Shown here: in pieces, positions 28,361 through 35,681 of the stretch
Position numbering within the stretch: the first letter of the stretch is position 1
Layout: every line of letters starts with the position of its first letter
Assembly (NCBI RefSeq): GCF_014195095.1
Contig: NZ_JACIBC010000001.1
Location: 1,031,572 to 1,095,571 of the forward strand
DNA from: Rhizobium sp. BK602
GTDB taxonomy: Bacteria; Pseudomonadota; Alphaproteobacteria; Rhizobiales; Rhizobiaceae
Reading direction: 5' to 3'
Length of the DNA: 64,000 nucleotides
The notes under the pieces: model-generated
The model's database searches: none
Told to the model about the DNA's origin: nothing
What the model saw: the letters and a program-made list of their open reading frames with translations, nothing else
Program-made: the position numbers and the translations under genes

Positions 28361-29184
28361 CAGCGTATCCCCTCTAGTCGGACGAAGCCATCGAAATAGC
28401 CGTTATTGTCCTTGATCCACTGCGCCCAGAAGTTTGCAAGCTCCTCAATGCCGAACTTCATGCCGGGCCTTTGAAAGGCAAGGATCCTGATCTTGACACC
28501 ATCCAGTGACGTGCGGAAGCGGTCGCGCGCCGGGCTTGACTGGAACTTCCGGTAGGAAACGCCGTCGCGATAATTCGAGAAGGCGTCGGTGTGCTCGATC
28601 ATGTCGGAGGCAATGTAGAGCTGCTTCGGGATGCTACCCGAGGCGCCGGCGAAGACTTCGAGATTGATCTTCTGGATGCCGGCCATGATCGGCGATTGCT
28701 TGCCGGCTTCGCCGACGTTCAGTTTGCCGGCGATATCGGCAAGCGGCTTTTGAAATCCCTTTTCCCAGCGCGCCTGCATCAGCCTGGGATTGCTGGTCCA
28801 TTCGTCGGCGCTGGCGCCGCTGCCGGGATTGCAGCCATGGAAGGTTTGGACGAGCACGCCTTCCTTCTCCGTCAGGGCATAGATGTCGATCGCGCCGCCG
28901 ACCGGCACGTCGGCGACGATCTTCTGGAACTGGTTGCGCAGGTCGAGCGTCGTCGTGTCCGAAATCGGGTCGGTGACATCAAGCAGGATGGCCGTCTCCG
29001 ATTTTGGCCCATCCACCGGGCAGAGCGATGCCTGGTCGACCGCGACATTGCCGCTCGCCTTCAAGCGCAGCCAGCCATAGGCACCGACAATGCCGAGGGA
29101 GAGGACGGCAAGGCATACCGTCGCAATGATGAGACCCGCCGAGCCACCGCCCCGGCTACGCCGCCTGCGTCGCGCCAATGCCAT
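28360..29184 (-). CDS. Membrane-anchored VWA-like protein
   Basis: A 274-residue protein: a run of arginines (5-11), one membrane helix (about 16-38), then an exported domain. A-I-L-L-D-V-T-D-P-I-S (65-75) is a von Willebrand A-type strand with a partial MIDAS motif (D69, T71, D72, S75), and Q-L-Y-I-A-S-D-M-I-E-H-T later resembles the third metal loop. Two cysteines (C55 and C116) may form a disulfide outside the cytoplasm. The start overlaps the upstream gene by 29 bases; a TTG two codons in (29178) has better spacing from GGAG. No close named family recognised. Second gene of the operon. Confidence 0.65.
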   Translation of the reverse strand: MALARRRRRSRGGGSAGLIIATVCLAVLSLGIVGAYGWLRLKASGNVAVDQASLCPVDGPKSETAILLDVTDPISDTTTLDLRNQFQKIVADVPVGGAIDIYALTEKEGVLVQTFHGCNPGSGASADEWTSNPRLMQARWEKGFQKPLADIAGKLNVGEAGKQSPIMAGIQKINLEVFAGASGSIPKQLYIASDMIEHTDAFSNYRDGVSYRKFQSSPARDRFRTSLDGVKIRILAFQRPGMKFGIEELANFWAQWIKDNNGYFDGFVRLEGIR

Positions 29185-30604
29185 TCTCCGGGAAAAGATG
29201 ATCGAGCTTGTGATACTTCTCGATCGCGCTTTCGAATTCGTCGCCGATCCGCTTGATCTGGTCGCTCAGTTCCGCCTGCGCGCCCTGGATGCGCTCGCCC
29301 AGCACCTTGTCGTCCCACTCCTCCTCGGTACGGAGCACCGGCGTCAGCCGCTCGAGCCGATAGCGGGCGGAGAAATAGGCGGGCTCCGGCTCCGTGCGCG
29401 CGCTTGCGTTCGCCTCGCGATAGATGGTCAGCAGCGTGTTGGCGGTGCGTTCGAGATGGTTCTGGTGCTCGGCGAACAGGCCGGCAGTGCGGGCACGATG
29501 CGCGATGATGGCGGCGGTCTCCTGACGGCGCATGCTGAGATCGCGGATGATGGCCTCGATCTTGCTGTTGTGCTCGTCGCGGATATCCCGGAGATCGTCG
29601 ATCAGATCGACCCGGCGGTCGATATAATTGCTTCTTGCTGCATCGAGACGCTTCTGCACGCCGGCAAATCCCGGATAGGGATCGGTCAGATAGCAGCCGT
29701 CGATGAAGGCGAAGAGCGAGAACATCAGGCCGACGGCAAACAGCATCCAGGAATTCAGCTCCTGCAGGCCGAGCGGCGCCGTCTTCAGCCGCTGGATCAC
29801 CTCTATGCCCGCGCCGGACAGAATGGTCGCCGAGACCTCGCGGTAATGCGCCAGCGCGATGTTGATCCCCAAGGCCACGGCGACATAGGCCACTAGCCCC
29901 AACAGGCCAAGCAGCTTCAGCAGAAACGACCGATGCACGAGGAAACGGACGCAGAAGAAGGAAAACATCAGCGCCGCGCCGATGTTCAGGAAGGCGAAGG
30001 CCGCCGCCTCGGTCACGCCGCCGACGATCCCCTGCTCGCTGCCCTTGGCAAGAAAGCTGCCGTTCATCACCATTTCGATGAGGACGAGGAAGACGATCAG
30101 CGCCACTTTGAAACCCCAGGCCGCCTTGCTGGAGACCTTCGCGGCGCGTTGCAGCCTGTGCCTGGCCTTGAAATCCACCATTTCGTCTTCGGCGGTTTTC
30201 AGATTGCGGCGCAGGCCGTGCAGCTCGTCGACGCCGCTGGCCGCTTCCGCCCTGAAATCCGAAACGCTGGAGGCATTCGCCTGGCGGATGAGCCCGAACT
30301 GCCCCTCGAAATCGAGATTGCGCAACCGGCTGTCGAAGGTTTGGAACTGATCTTCGAGCACCTGATACGAGCTCTTCTTCTCCGCCTCGACCCAGCCGAT
30401 GACGCGCTGCTCGGTCTCGTCGAAGGACTGGGCATTCGCAGCCGGCCGGTTGGATTGGCCGGCGGACGCGCCTTTCTCCTTGAGGCTAAGCGTCGTGCTC
30501 AGCTTCTCGACATCGACGACGGGAAACACATCGGTCGAGGCCCGGAAATCATGGCTGGTCTCGCGGGCTGTTTCCCACAAGCGGTTTAGAGCTTCGAAAC
30601 GCAA
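29156..30604 (-). CDS. Four-helix membrane protein with flanking coiled coils (unknown function)
   Basis: A 482-residue protein and first gene of the operon. The N-terminal 150 residues are hydrophilic and helical. Four membrane helices follow (about 163-181, 199-222, 228-252, 285-304), then a long charged coiled coil (about 315-470, e.g. R-V-D-L-I-D-D-L-R-D-I-R-D-E). Domain order is therefore cytoplasmic helix bundle, membrane domain, cytoplasmic coiled coil. The start is TTG at 30604, with GGGGAGG four bases ahead. I do not recognise a named family. Its position next to a MotA/MotB-like pair and a VWA protein suggests a scaffold or gating part of the same complex. Confidence 0.65.
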   Translation of the reverse strand: MRFEALNRLWETARETSHDFRASTDVFPVVDVEKLSTTLSLKEKGASAGQSNRPAANAQSFDETEQRVIGWVEAEKKSSYQVLEDQFQTFDSRLRNLDFEGQFGLIRQANASSVSDFRAEAASGVDELHGLRRNLKTAEDEMVDFKARHRLQRAAKVSSKAAWGFKVALIVFLVLIEMVMNGSFLAKGSEQGIVGGVTEAAAFAFLNIGAALMFSFFCVRFLVHRSFLLKLLGLLGLVAYVAVALGINIALAHYREVSATILSGAGIEVIQRLKTAPLGLQELNSWMLFAVGLMFSLFAFIDGCYLTDPYPGFAGVQKRLDAARSNYIDRRVDLIDDLRDIRDEHNSKIEAIIRDLSMRRQETAAIIAHRARTAGLFAEHQNHLERTANTLLTIYREANASARTEPEPAYFSARYRLERLTPVLRTEEEWDDKVLGERIQGAQAELSDQIKRIGDEFESAIEKYHKLDHLFPENGIGATQAA

Positions 30605-30866
30605 CGATCCTCCCCGAGGGAATTATCAACTTTAGAAGGACTGACGATAAACCGATACCGCACCGGTTGTCCCTGGTCCAGAGCAGTATCCCGGAAGTTA
30701 AAATGGGATTGTGGTAAAGACTAGCCCGAACGAAGAATACGCTTCGCAAGCCCGCCATCGCCGGTAGCGAAAGCCCGAAATTTGCATTCGGCTTTAACAA
30801 ATCACTCGCCAAATCATGAAGATCGCCTAACTTGCTCCCATCGAGAAAGACCCGGAGATCAAGACC

Positions 30867-31883
30867 ATGGCATCCTCTCCCCTTAAGACCATTTGCATCT
30901 ACGGCGCCGGCGCACTCGGCGGCGCGATCGCGGCAAAGCTTGCTACGGGACTGGGAGAGCAGGTGACCGTTTCGGTGGTGGCGCGCGGTGCGCATCTGGA
31001 AGCGATCCGCGCACAGGGCCTGCGCCTATGGGAGGCGGGTGCCGATCGTCCGCTCGTGGCACGCATGACGGCAACCGACAATGCGGCGGAGCTGCCGCCG
31101 CAGGATCTGGTGATCACCGGACTGAAGGGCCATCAGCTCACCGCCGCCGCGCCCGGCATCGCCGGGCTCCTGCATTCCGGCACGCGCGTCGCGATGATCC
31201 TCAACGGCGTGCCCTGGTGGTATTTTCACCGGGACCGGCAGAGCGGTCATGCCGAGCGCCAGATCGAGGAGCTCGATCCGAATGGCGAACTCTGGCGGCG
31301 GATCGGGCCTGAGCGGGTCATCGGCTGCGTTGCCTATCAGGGCGCGGAGGTCATCAATCCCGGCGAGGTCGAGCTCAGCAACAACGGCCGCTTCATCCTC
31401 GGCGAGCCCTCCGGCGAAAACTCTGTCGACATCGAGGCGATTGCGACTCTGCTGCGAGAGGCCGGGGTCAATATTTCGATTTCGCCGCGCATCCGCGACG
31501 AGATCTGGAGCAAGCTGATGGGCAATGCCGCCTTCAACCCGATCAGCGCACTTACCCGCGCCCTGATGTCCGACATCATGCAGAACCCTGCCCTTGCGGC
31601 CATGGTCGGCGACGTCATGAACGAGGTGAAGGCGGTCGCGGAATCTTTGGGCGCGCGGATCGCGATTTCCGTCGAGGAGCGCCTCGAACGCTCCCGCCAG
31701 ATCGGCCCGGTGCGCACCTCCACCCTGCAGGACCTGCTGGCCGGCAAGCCGCTGGAAATCACCCCGCTCGTCGGCGCGGTCGTCTCGCTCGCAAAGCTGA
31801 CGGGCATCTCTACGCCAACCTCGGCGACGATCCTGGCGCTGGTCACGCAACTGGACCGGGAGAATATGCGGGCGGCGGAATAG
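30867..31883 (+). CDS. 2-dehydropantoate 2-reductase family protein
   Basis: A 338-residue ketopantoate reductase-type (PanE/ApbA) oxidoreductase. I-C-I-Y-G-A-G-A-L-G-G-A-I-A-A-K-L (9-25) is the NADP-binding Rossmann motif, and the catalytic lysine lies in I-W-S-K-L-M-G-N-A-A-F-N-P with the conserved asparagines. In the pantothenate pathway the enzyme reduces ketopantoate, but rhizobia carry several paralogues, so I do not assign panE. The ATG follows GGAG in GACCCGGAGATCAAGACC. It is divergent from the four-gene membrane operon across 262 bases and shares no evident function with it. Confidence 0.85.
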   Translation: MASSPLKTICIYGAGALGGAIAAKLATGLGEQVTVSVVARGAHLEAIRAQGLRLWEAGADRPLVARMTATDNAAELPPQDLVITGLKGHQLTAAAPGIAGLLHSGTRVAMILNGVPWWYFHRDRQSGHAERQIEELDPNGELWRRIGPERVIGCVAYQGAEVINPGEVELSNNGRFILGEPSGENSVDIEAIATLLREAGVNISISPRIRDEIWSKLMGNAAFNPISALTRALMSDIMQNPALAAMVGDVMNEVKAVAESLGARIAISVEERLERSRQIGPVRTSTLQDLLAGKPLEITPLVGAVVSLAKLTGISTPTSATILALVTQLDRENMRAAE

Positions 31884-32184
31884 CCATTACCCGCCCTCGC
31901 GCTTCGAGGATCATCCTTCGACAAGCCCAGGGCTCCCACCGCAGCGTGAGGGCTGATCTTCGGTATCCGCGGCACGCTCGCTCCAGTCCTGACGGTGAGG
32001 CGTCTTGACGGCCTAGCATCGCGACGGCGGCAAGATCTCGAACCCACAGGGCTGGCCCGCGAGATCAATCTCACCTCCCATCACCCTCGTCTTTATATCC
32101 CGCTTATTTCTTCGCCTGCCGCCGCGAATGGATTTCCTATGCGGCCCGGCGTTACCCTCCGCTCAGAATGCAGAGGTAAACGCC
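31884..32184. other. 301-base intergenic stretch
   Basis: It contains GC-rich words such as TCATCCTTCGACAAGCCCAG and GCGTGAGGG that are typical of dispersed rhizobial palindromic intergenic repeats, but no clean pair of arms. Reading frames are not convincing. The promoter of the small gene at 32185 should be here. Confidence 0.4.
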
Positions 32185-32412
32185 ATGCTGGATACACATT
32201 CACCGAATCTGGCCGAATCCATCCGTATCCTCGTTCACAACAGCGACGAGAAGCATCACCGCATCGCCGCGTCTGCCCCCGCCGGCAAGAGCCAGACGAA
32301 ATGCAGGCTGCGCAACCGCCAGGTCCGCGAAAGACGCACCTTCCAGGCCATGTTCGCCTTCGGGCTGCTGCTCGGCGGCCTGGAGCTGTTCATCGTGCTG
32401 CATTATCTCTGA
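32185..32412 (+). CDS. Small single-pass membrane protein, hypothetical
   Basis: A 75-residue protein, M-L-D-T-H-S-P-N-L-A-E-S-I-R, with a basic middle (C-R-L-R-N-R-Q-V-R-E-R-R) and a C-terminal membrane helix (about 53-74: A-M-F-A-F-G-L-L-L-G-G-L-E-L-F-I-V-L). It is thus probably tail-anchored in the inner membrane with the N-terminus inside. An AGAGG ribosome-binding site lies eight bases before the ATG. It ends 13 bases before the DapA-like gene and is likely cotranscribed with it. No family recognised. Confidence 0.55.
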   Translation: MLDTHSPNLAESIRILVHNSDEKHHRIAASAPAGKSQTKCRLRNRQVRERRTFQAMFAFGLLLGGLELFIVLHYL

Positions 32413-32425
32413 GCGGCAACGGATC

Positions 32426-33367
32426 ATGACAGCACCTGCCTTGCAAAGACGTCCCGGCGGTACGATCACGGCGCTCGTCACGCCGTTTCGCGATGGGTTG
32501 CTCGATGACGTCGGGCTGATGGCGCATGTGGAATGGCAATTGCTGAGCGGCGTGGACGGGCTGCTTGCCTGTTCGCTGACCGGCGAAGGCCCGACGCTGA
32601 CCACGAACGAACGCGCGAGGATCATCTCGATTTGCGTCGAGCTGGCAGAGGGCCAGGTTCCCGTCATCGTCGCCAGCGGCACCAATGATACGGCAACGAC
32701 CATCGAGGAGACACGTCAGGCCCAAAACCTCGGCGCCGACGCTGCGCTCGTCACCCTTCCCTATTATTCCAGACCGAGCCAGAAAGGCATTCTTCAGCAC
32801 TTCGAACGGCTGGCCGACAGTACCGACCTGCCGCTGATCGTCCATAACCATCCGGCCCGCACCGCCGTCGGCCTGGCTCCGGCAACCGTCGCCAGGCTCG
32901 CCGAAATCCCCTCCGTCATCGGCATCGCCGACGGCAGCGGTGATATCCGTGGGATTAGCGAGTGGCGGTCATTGCTGCCGGAACGGATCGGGCTCTATGC
33001 GGCCGATGATCGGGCAACCCTCGCCCTCATGATAGCCGGCTGCCGCGGCTCTTTCTCCAGCGCCGCCAATATCGTGCCGCGGCTCGTCCGTGCCATGCAG
33101 CTATCGGCCGGATGCGACCAGACGGCAGCGGCGCGGCAGATCGACGACCGGCTGCGGCCGCTCTTCCAGGCGCTCGCACGCGAAAGCGAGCCCGCCACAG
33201 TCAAGCAGGCTCTTACCTTCCTGCGGGGAATGAGCCCGGACGTACGGCTGCCGCTGACGCAGGTCGAGAGCGAAACTCGCCAGGCTCTCCAGGCGGCGAT
33301 CGCCCCGCTCGTTCCTGCCCAGCAAGCCCGGATGCCGTCGCTGCCGACTTTCCGCCTGGGATTATGA
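32426..33367 (+). CDS. DapA/NAL-like aldolase-fold protein lacking the Schiff-base lysine
   Basis: A 313-residue member of the dihydrodipicolinate synthase/N-acetylneuraminate lyase superfamily. Family motifs are S-L-T-G-E-G-P-T-L-T (50-59), L-P-Y-Y-S-R-P-S-Q-K-G (111-121, with the catalytic tyrosine) and A-G-C-R-G-S-F-S-S-A-A-N. The strand that normally reads G-I-K-E-x-x-G-D here reads G-I-A-D-G-S-G-D (166-173), so the Schiff-base lysine is Ala168. Class I aldolase chemistry is therefore unlikely; it could be a regulator, a hydro-lyase with another mechanism, or a decayed enzyme. The reading frame is otherwise intact and full length, which argues against a pseudogene. It follows the small membrane protein gene by 13 bases. 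Confidence 0.8.
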   Translation: MTAPALQRRPGGTITALVTPFRDGLLDDVGLMAHVEWQLLSGVDGLLACSLTGEGPTLTTNERARIISICVELAEGQVPVIVASGTNDTATTIEETRQAQNLGADAALVTLPYYSRPSQKGILQHFERLADSTDLPLIVHNHPARTAVGLAPATVARLAEIPSVIGIADGSGDIRGISEWRSLLPERIGLYAADDRATLALMIAGCRGSFSSAANIVPRLVRAMQLSAGCDQTAAARQIDDRLRPLFQALARESEPATVKQALTFLRGMSPDVRLPLTQVESETRQALQAAIAPLVPAQQARMPSLPTFRLGL

Positions 33368-33506
33368 AATCGGCCTATCCCTATGAGATTTTTATATTTT
33401 AGCATTTTCTTCCGAATGGAATTCATACCGTGCCGGCCATAGATTCATGGACATGGCGCTGCCCCTTCAGGTCGCCAGCGCCGGTGACACTTGGAAAGGA
33501 ACTCGA

Positions 33507-33614
33507 ATGTCACGCCATATGCAGGACGGCCTTCTCGCCGTCGCACCGCGTCTTGCCCTCGTCATTCTCGCCGCCGGCATCATCCAGCTTCTGATGCATT
33601 GGGCCGGCAACTGA
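33507..33614 (+). CDS. Thirty-five-residue membrane micro-protein, hypothetical
   Basis: M-S-R-H-M-Q-D-G-L-L-A-V followed by a hydrophobic helix (about 12-31: A-P-R-L-A-L-V-I-L-A-A-G-I-I-Q-L-L-M) and H-W-A-G-N. AAAGGA lies seven bases before the ATG. GC-rich third positions agree with coding. It is 29 bases ahead of the next small gene, suggesting one transcript. Confidence 0.5.
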   Translation: MSRHMQDGLLAVAPRLALVILAAGIIQLLMHWAGN

Positions 33615-33643
33615 GCACATCAATCGTTTATGAGGATAAAGAC

Positions 33644-33913
33644 ATGGCAAACGCACACGCTCTCCAACGACACATGGCCCGCATCGCAGCATCGCCTGCC
33701 CCCGCCCGCTTCACCATCGGCCGCGACCGGCGCGGCGCATGGATCGTGCAGGACCGGCAAGGTCTCGTCGGCGGCCTATTCGCCAGCGAGGCGGCGGCGG
33801 CGCATTTCGCGGCGGAAGAATGCAATCACAATCCAGCCGATATCTGCCGTGCCCCGGAAGGCTCGGTGCTCGACTTCGGCGGCTTCGTCGCGCCGATCTC
33901 CAACCTGCATTGA
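33644..33913 (+). CDS. Conserved small protein, hypothetical
   Basis: An 89-residue soluble protein. The core F-T-I-G-R-D-R-R-G-A-W-I-V-Q-D-R-Q-G-L-V-G-G-L-F-A-S-E-A-A-A-A-H-F-A-A-E-E (about 22-58) looks like a small beta-hairpin with a following helix, as in short rhizobial proteins annotated as RAG/DUF-type domains. No catalytic motif or export signal. GAGG precedes the ATG by about eight bases. The frame remains open far upstream but that part runs through the micro-protein gene in another frame. Confidence 0.6.
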   Translation: MANAHALQRHMARIAASPAPARFTIGRDRRGAWIVQDRQGLVGGLFASEAAAAHFAAEECNHNPADICRAPEGSVLDFGGFVAPISNLH

Positions 33914-34020
33914 GGCATGATCGTCCAGGGTGATTTTCGATCGCTCGTACAAGCGGCCAACGCTTCCTTAACCCCGGTCCGGATAGGATGCCGGCCGGGT
34001 ATTAGTAAAGTGAAAGCGCA

Positions 34021-34356
34021 ATGTCGAAGCCTGCCTTCCGTTACAGCCACTATGATCTCGGAGAACAGCGTGGCGGAGCCGTCATCGAGATCACGCTCTC
34101 GGCCATCGCCAATGTCCGGCTGATGAATAGCGCCAACTTCGAGCGCTTCACCGAAACCTTGAAACATCAGTTCCTCGGCGGCGTCGCCAAGAAGTCACCC
34201 ATCCGGCTGAGCATTCCCGAAAGCGGCCATTGGCATCTCGTCGTGGACATGGAAGGCCATACCGGCATGGCGGAATCGAGCGTCAGGGCGATCGCCGAAA
34301 AAGTGCCCGCGCCGCGCATGCAGAAGGTGGAAACCGAAAACGTCACCGGCAAGTGA
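34021..34356 (+). CDS. DUF1883 domain protein
   Basis: A 111-residue DUF1883 protein. Diagnostic blocks: Y-S-H-Y-D-L-G-E-Q-R-G-G-A-V-I-E-I-T-L (8-26), A-N-V-R-L-M-N-S-A-N-F (30-40), G-G-V-A-K-K-S-P-I-R-L-S-I-P (53-66) and G-H-W-H-L-V-V-D-M-E-G-H (69-80). In other bacteria this domain is often fused to a TIR domain in possible defence or signalling proteins; here it stands alone. Convergent with rarA, only eight bases apart. Confidence 0.8.
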   Translation: MSKPAFRYSHYDLGEQRGGAVIEITLSAIANVRLMNSANFERFTETLKHQFLGGVAKKSPIRLSIPESGHWHLVVDMEGHTGMAESSVRAIAEKVPAPRMQKVETENVTGK

Positions 34357-34364
34357 TATGCTTT

Positions 34365-35681
34365 CTACCGCTCGCCACGCTCCTTGCGCAGCTTTGCCCA
34401 CCAGTCCAGCCGCTTGCGGATTTCCCGCTCGAAGCCGCGCTCCGGCGGATCGTAGAAGGTCTGGCGACCCATCTTTTCCGGAAAGTAGTTCTGGCCTGAA
34501 AAGGCATCCGCCTCGTCATGATCGTAGCGGTAGCCATCGCCGTAGCCCTCGGTACGCATCAGCTTCGTCGGTGCATTGAGGATCTGTTTGGGCGGCAACA
34601 GCGAGCCGTTTTCCTTGGCGGCCACGGTTGCGGCCTTGAACGCCGTGTAGAGTGCATTCGATTTCGGGGCGGTGGCGAGATAGACGCAGGCCTGCGCCAG
34701 CGCCAATTCGCCTTCCGGCGAGCCGAGATACTCGTAGGCGTCCTTGGCGGCGTTGCAGATCACCAGCGCTTGCGGATCGGCAAGGCCGATATCCTCCACA
34801 GCCATCCGCACCAGCCGCCGACCGAGATAAAGCGGGTCCTCGCCGGCATCGAACATACGGGCGAGATAATAGAGCGCCGCATCCGGATCGGAGCCGCGTA
34901 CCGACTTATGCAGCGCCGATATGAGATTGTAGTGGCCGTCCTGCGCCTTGTCGTAGACCGGCGCGCGACGCTGCACGATCTTCACCAATGCGTCCGGATC
35001 GAACTGCTCGTCCTTGCGGGCGGCACGCCAGACTTCTTCAGCCAGCGTCAGCACCGAGCGGCCATCGCCATCAGCCATGCGGACCAGGCTGGCGCGGGCA
35101 TCCTCTGTCAGCGGCAGCGGTTTGCCCTCCGCCGTCTCAGCCCGGCGCAGCAGCTCCTCCAGGCTTTCTTCGTCATGCGAGCGAAATGTCAGCACGCGGG
35201 CGCGAGACAGAAGAGCGGCGTTGAGCTCGAAGGACGGGTTTTCGGTCGTCGCCCCCACCAGGATGACGGTGCCGTCTTCCATGACCGGCAGGAAGCTGTC
35301 CTGCTGGGCGCGGTTGAAGCGATGGATCTCGTCGACGAACAGCAATGTCTGCCGGCCATCCATGCGGCGCAGGCGCGCGGCCTCGAACACCTTCTTCAAA
35401 TCCGCCACGCCGGAAAAGATCGCCGAGATCTGCTCGAAAGCCAGCCCCGCCTCGCCCGACAGCAGCCGCGCCACCGTCGTCTTGCCGGTGCCGGGCGGCC
35501 CCCAGAAGATCATCGAGCCGAGCGAACCGGATTCGATCATGCGGCGCAGCGCGCCATCCTCGCCGGTCAGATGCGACTGACCGGTGACATCGGCAAGCGT
35601 TTGCGGCCGCAGACGATCGGCGAGAGGCCGCTTGCTGGCGACCCCTTCCGGTATCTTCGGTGCAAACAGATCATCACTCAT
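34365..35681 (-). CDS. rarA: Replication-associated recombination protein A
   Basis: A 438-residue AAA+ ATPase (RarA/MgsA, WRNIP1 homologue) acting at stalled replication forks. Walker A G-P-P-G-T-G-K-T-T, Walker B F-V-D-E-I-H-R-F-N-R-A-Q-Q-D, sensor 1 G-A-T-T-E-N-P-S-F, then the clamp-loader-like C-terminal domain with D-G-H-Y-N-L-I-S-A-L-H-K-S-V-R-G-S-D-P-D-A-A. The ATG overlaps the stop of the serine protease gene as ATGA, so both are translationally coupled. Confidence 0.95.
   Translation of the reverse strand: MSDDLFAPKIPEGVASKRPLADRLRPQTLADVTGQSHLTGEDGALRRMIESGSLGSMIFWGPPGTGKTTVARLLSGEAGLAFEQISAIFSGVADLKKVFEAARLRRMDGRQTLLFVDEIHRFNRAQQDSFLPVMEDGTVILVGATTENPSFELNAALLSRARVLTFRSHDEESLEELLRRAETAEGKPLPLTEDARASLVRMADGDGRSVLTLAEEVWRAARKDEQFDPDALVKIVQRRAPVYDKAQDGHYNLISALHKSVRGSDPDAALYYLARMFDAGEDPLYLGRRLVRMAVEDIGLADPQALVICNAAKDAYEYLGSPEGELALAQACVYLATAPKSNALYTAFKAATVAAKENGSLLPPKQILNAPTKLMRTEGYGDGYRYDHDEADAFSGQNYFPEKMGRQTFYDPPERGFEREIRKRLDWWAKLRKERGER

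Noticed and set aside
26367..30604. Complete Zorya defence system
   Set aside because: MotA-like and MotB-like genes are present, but no ZorC, ZorD (helicase) or ZorE (nuclease) is seen in or next to the operon.
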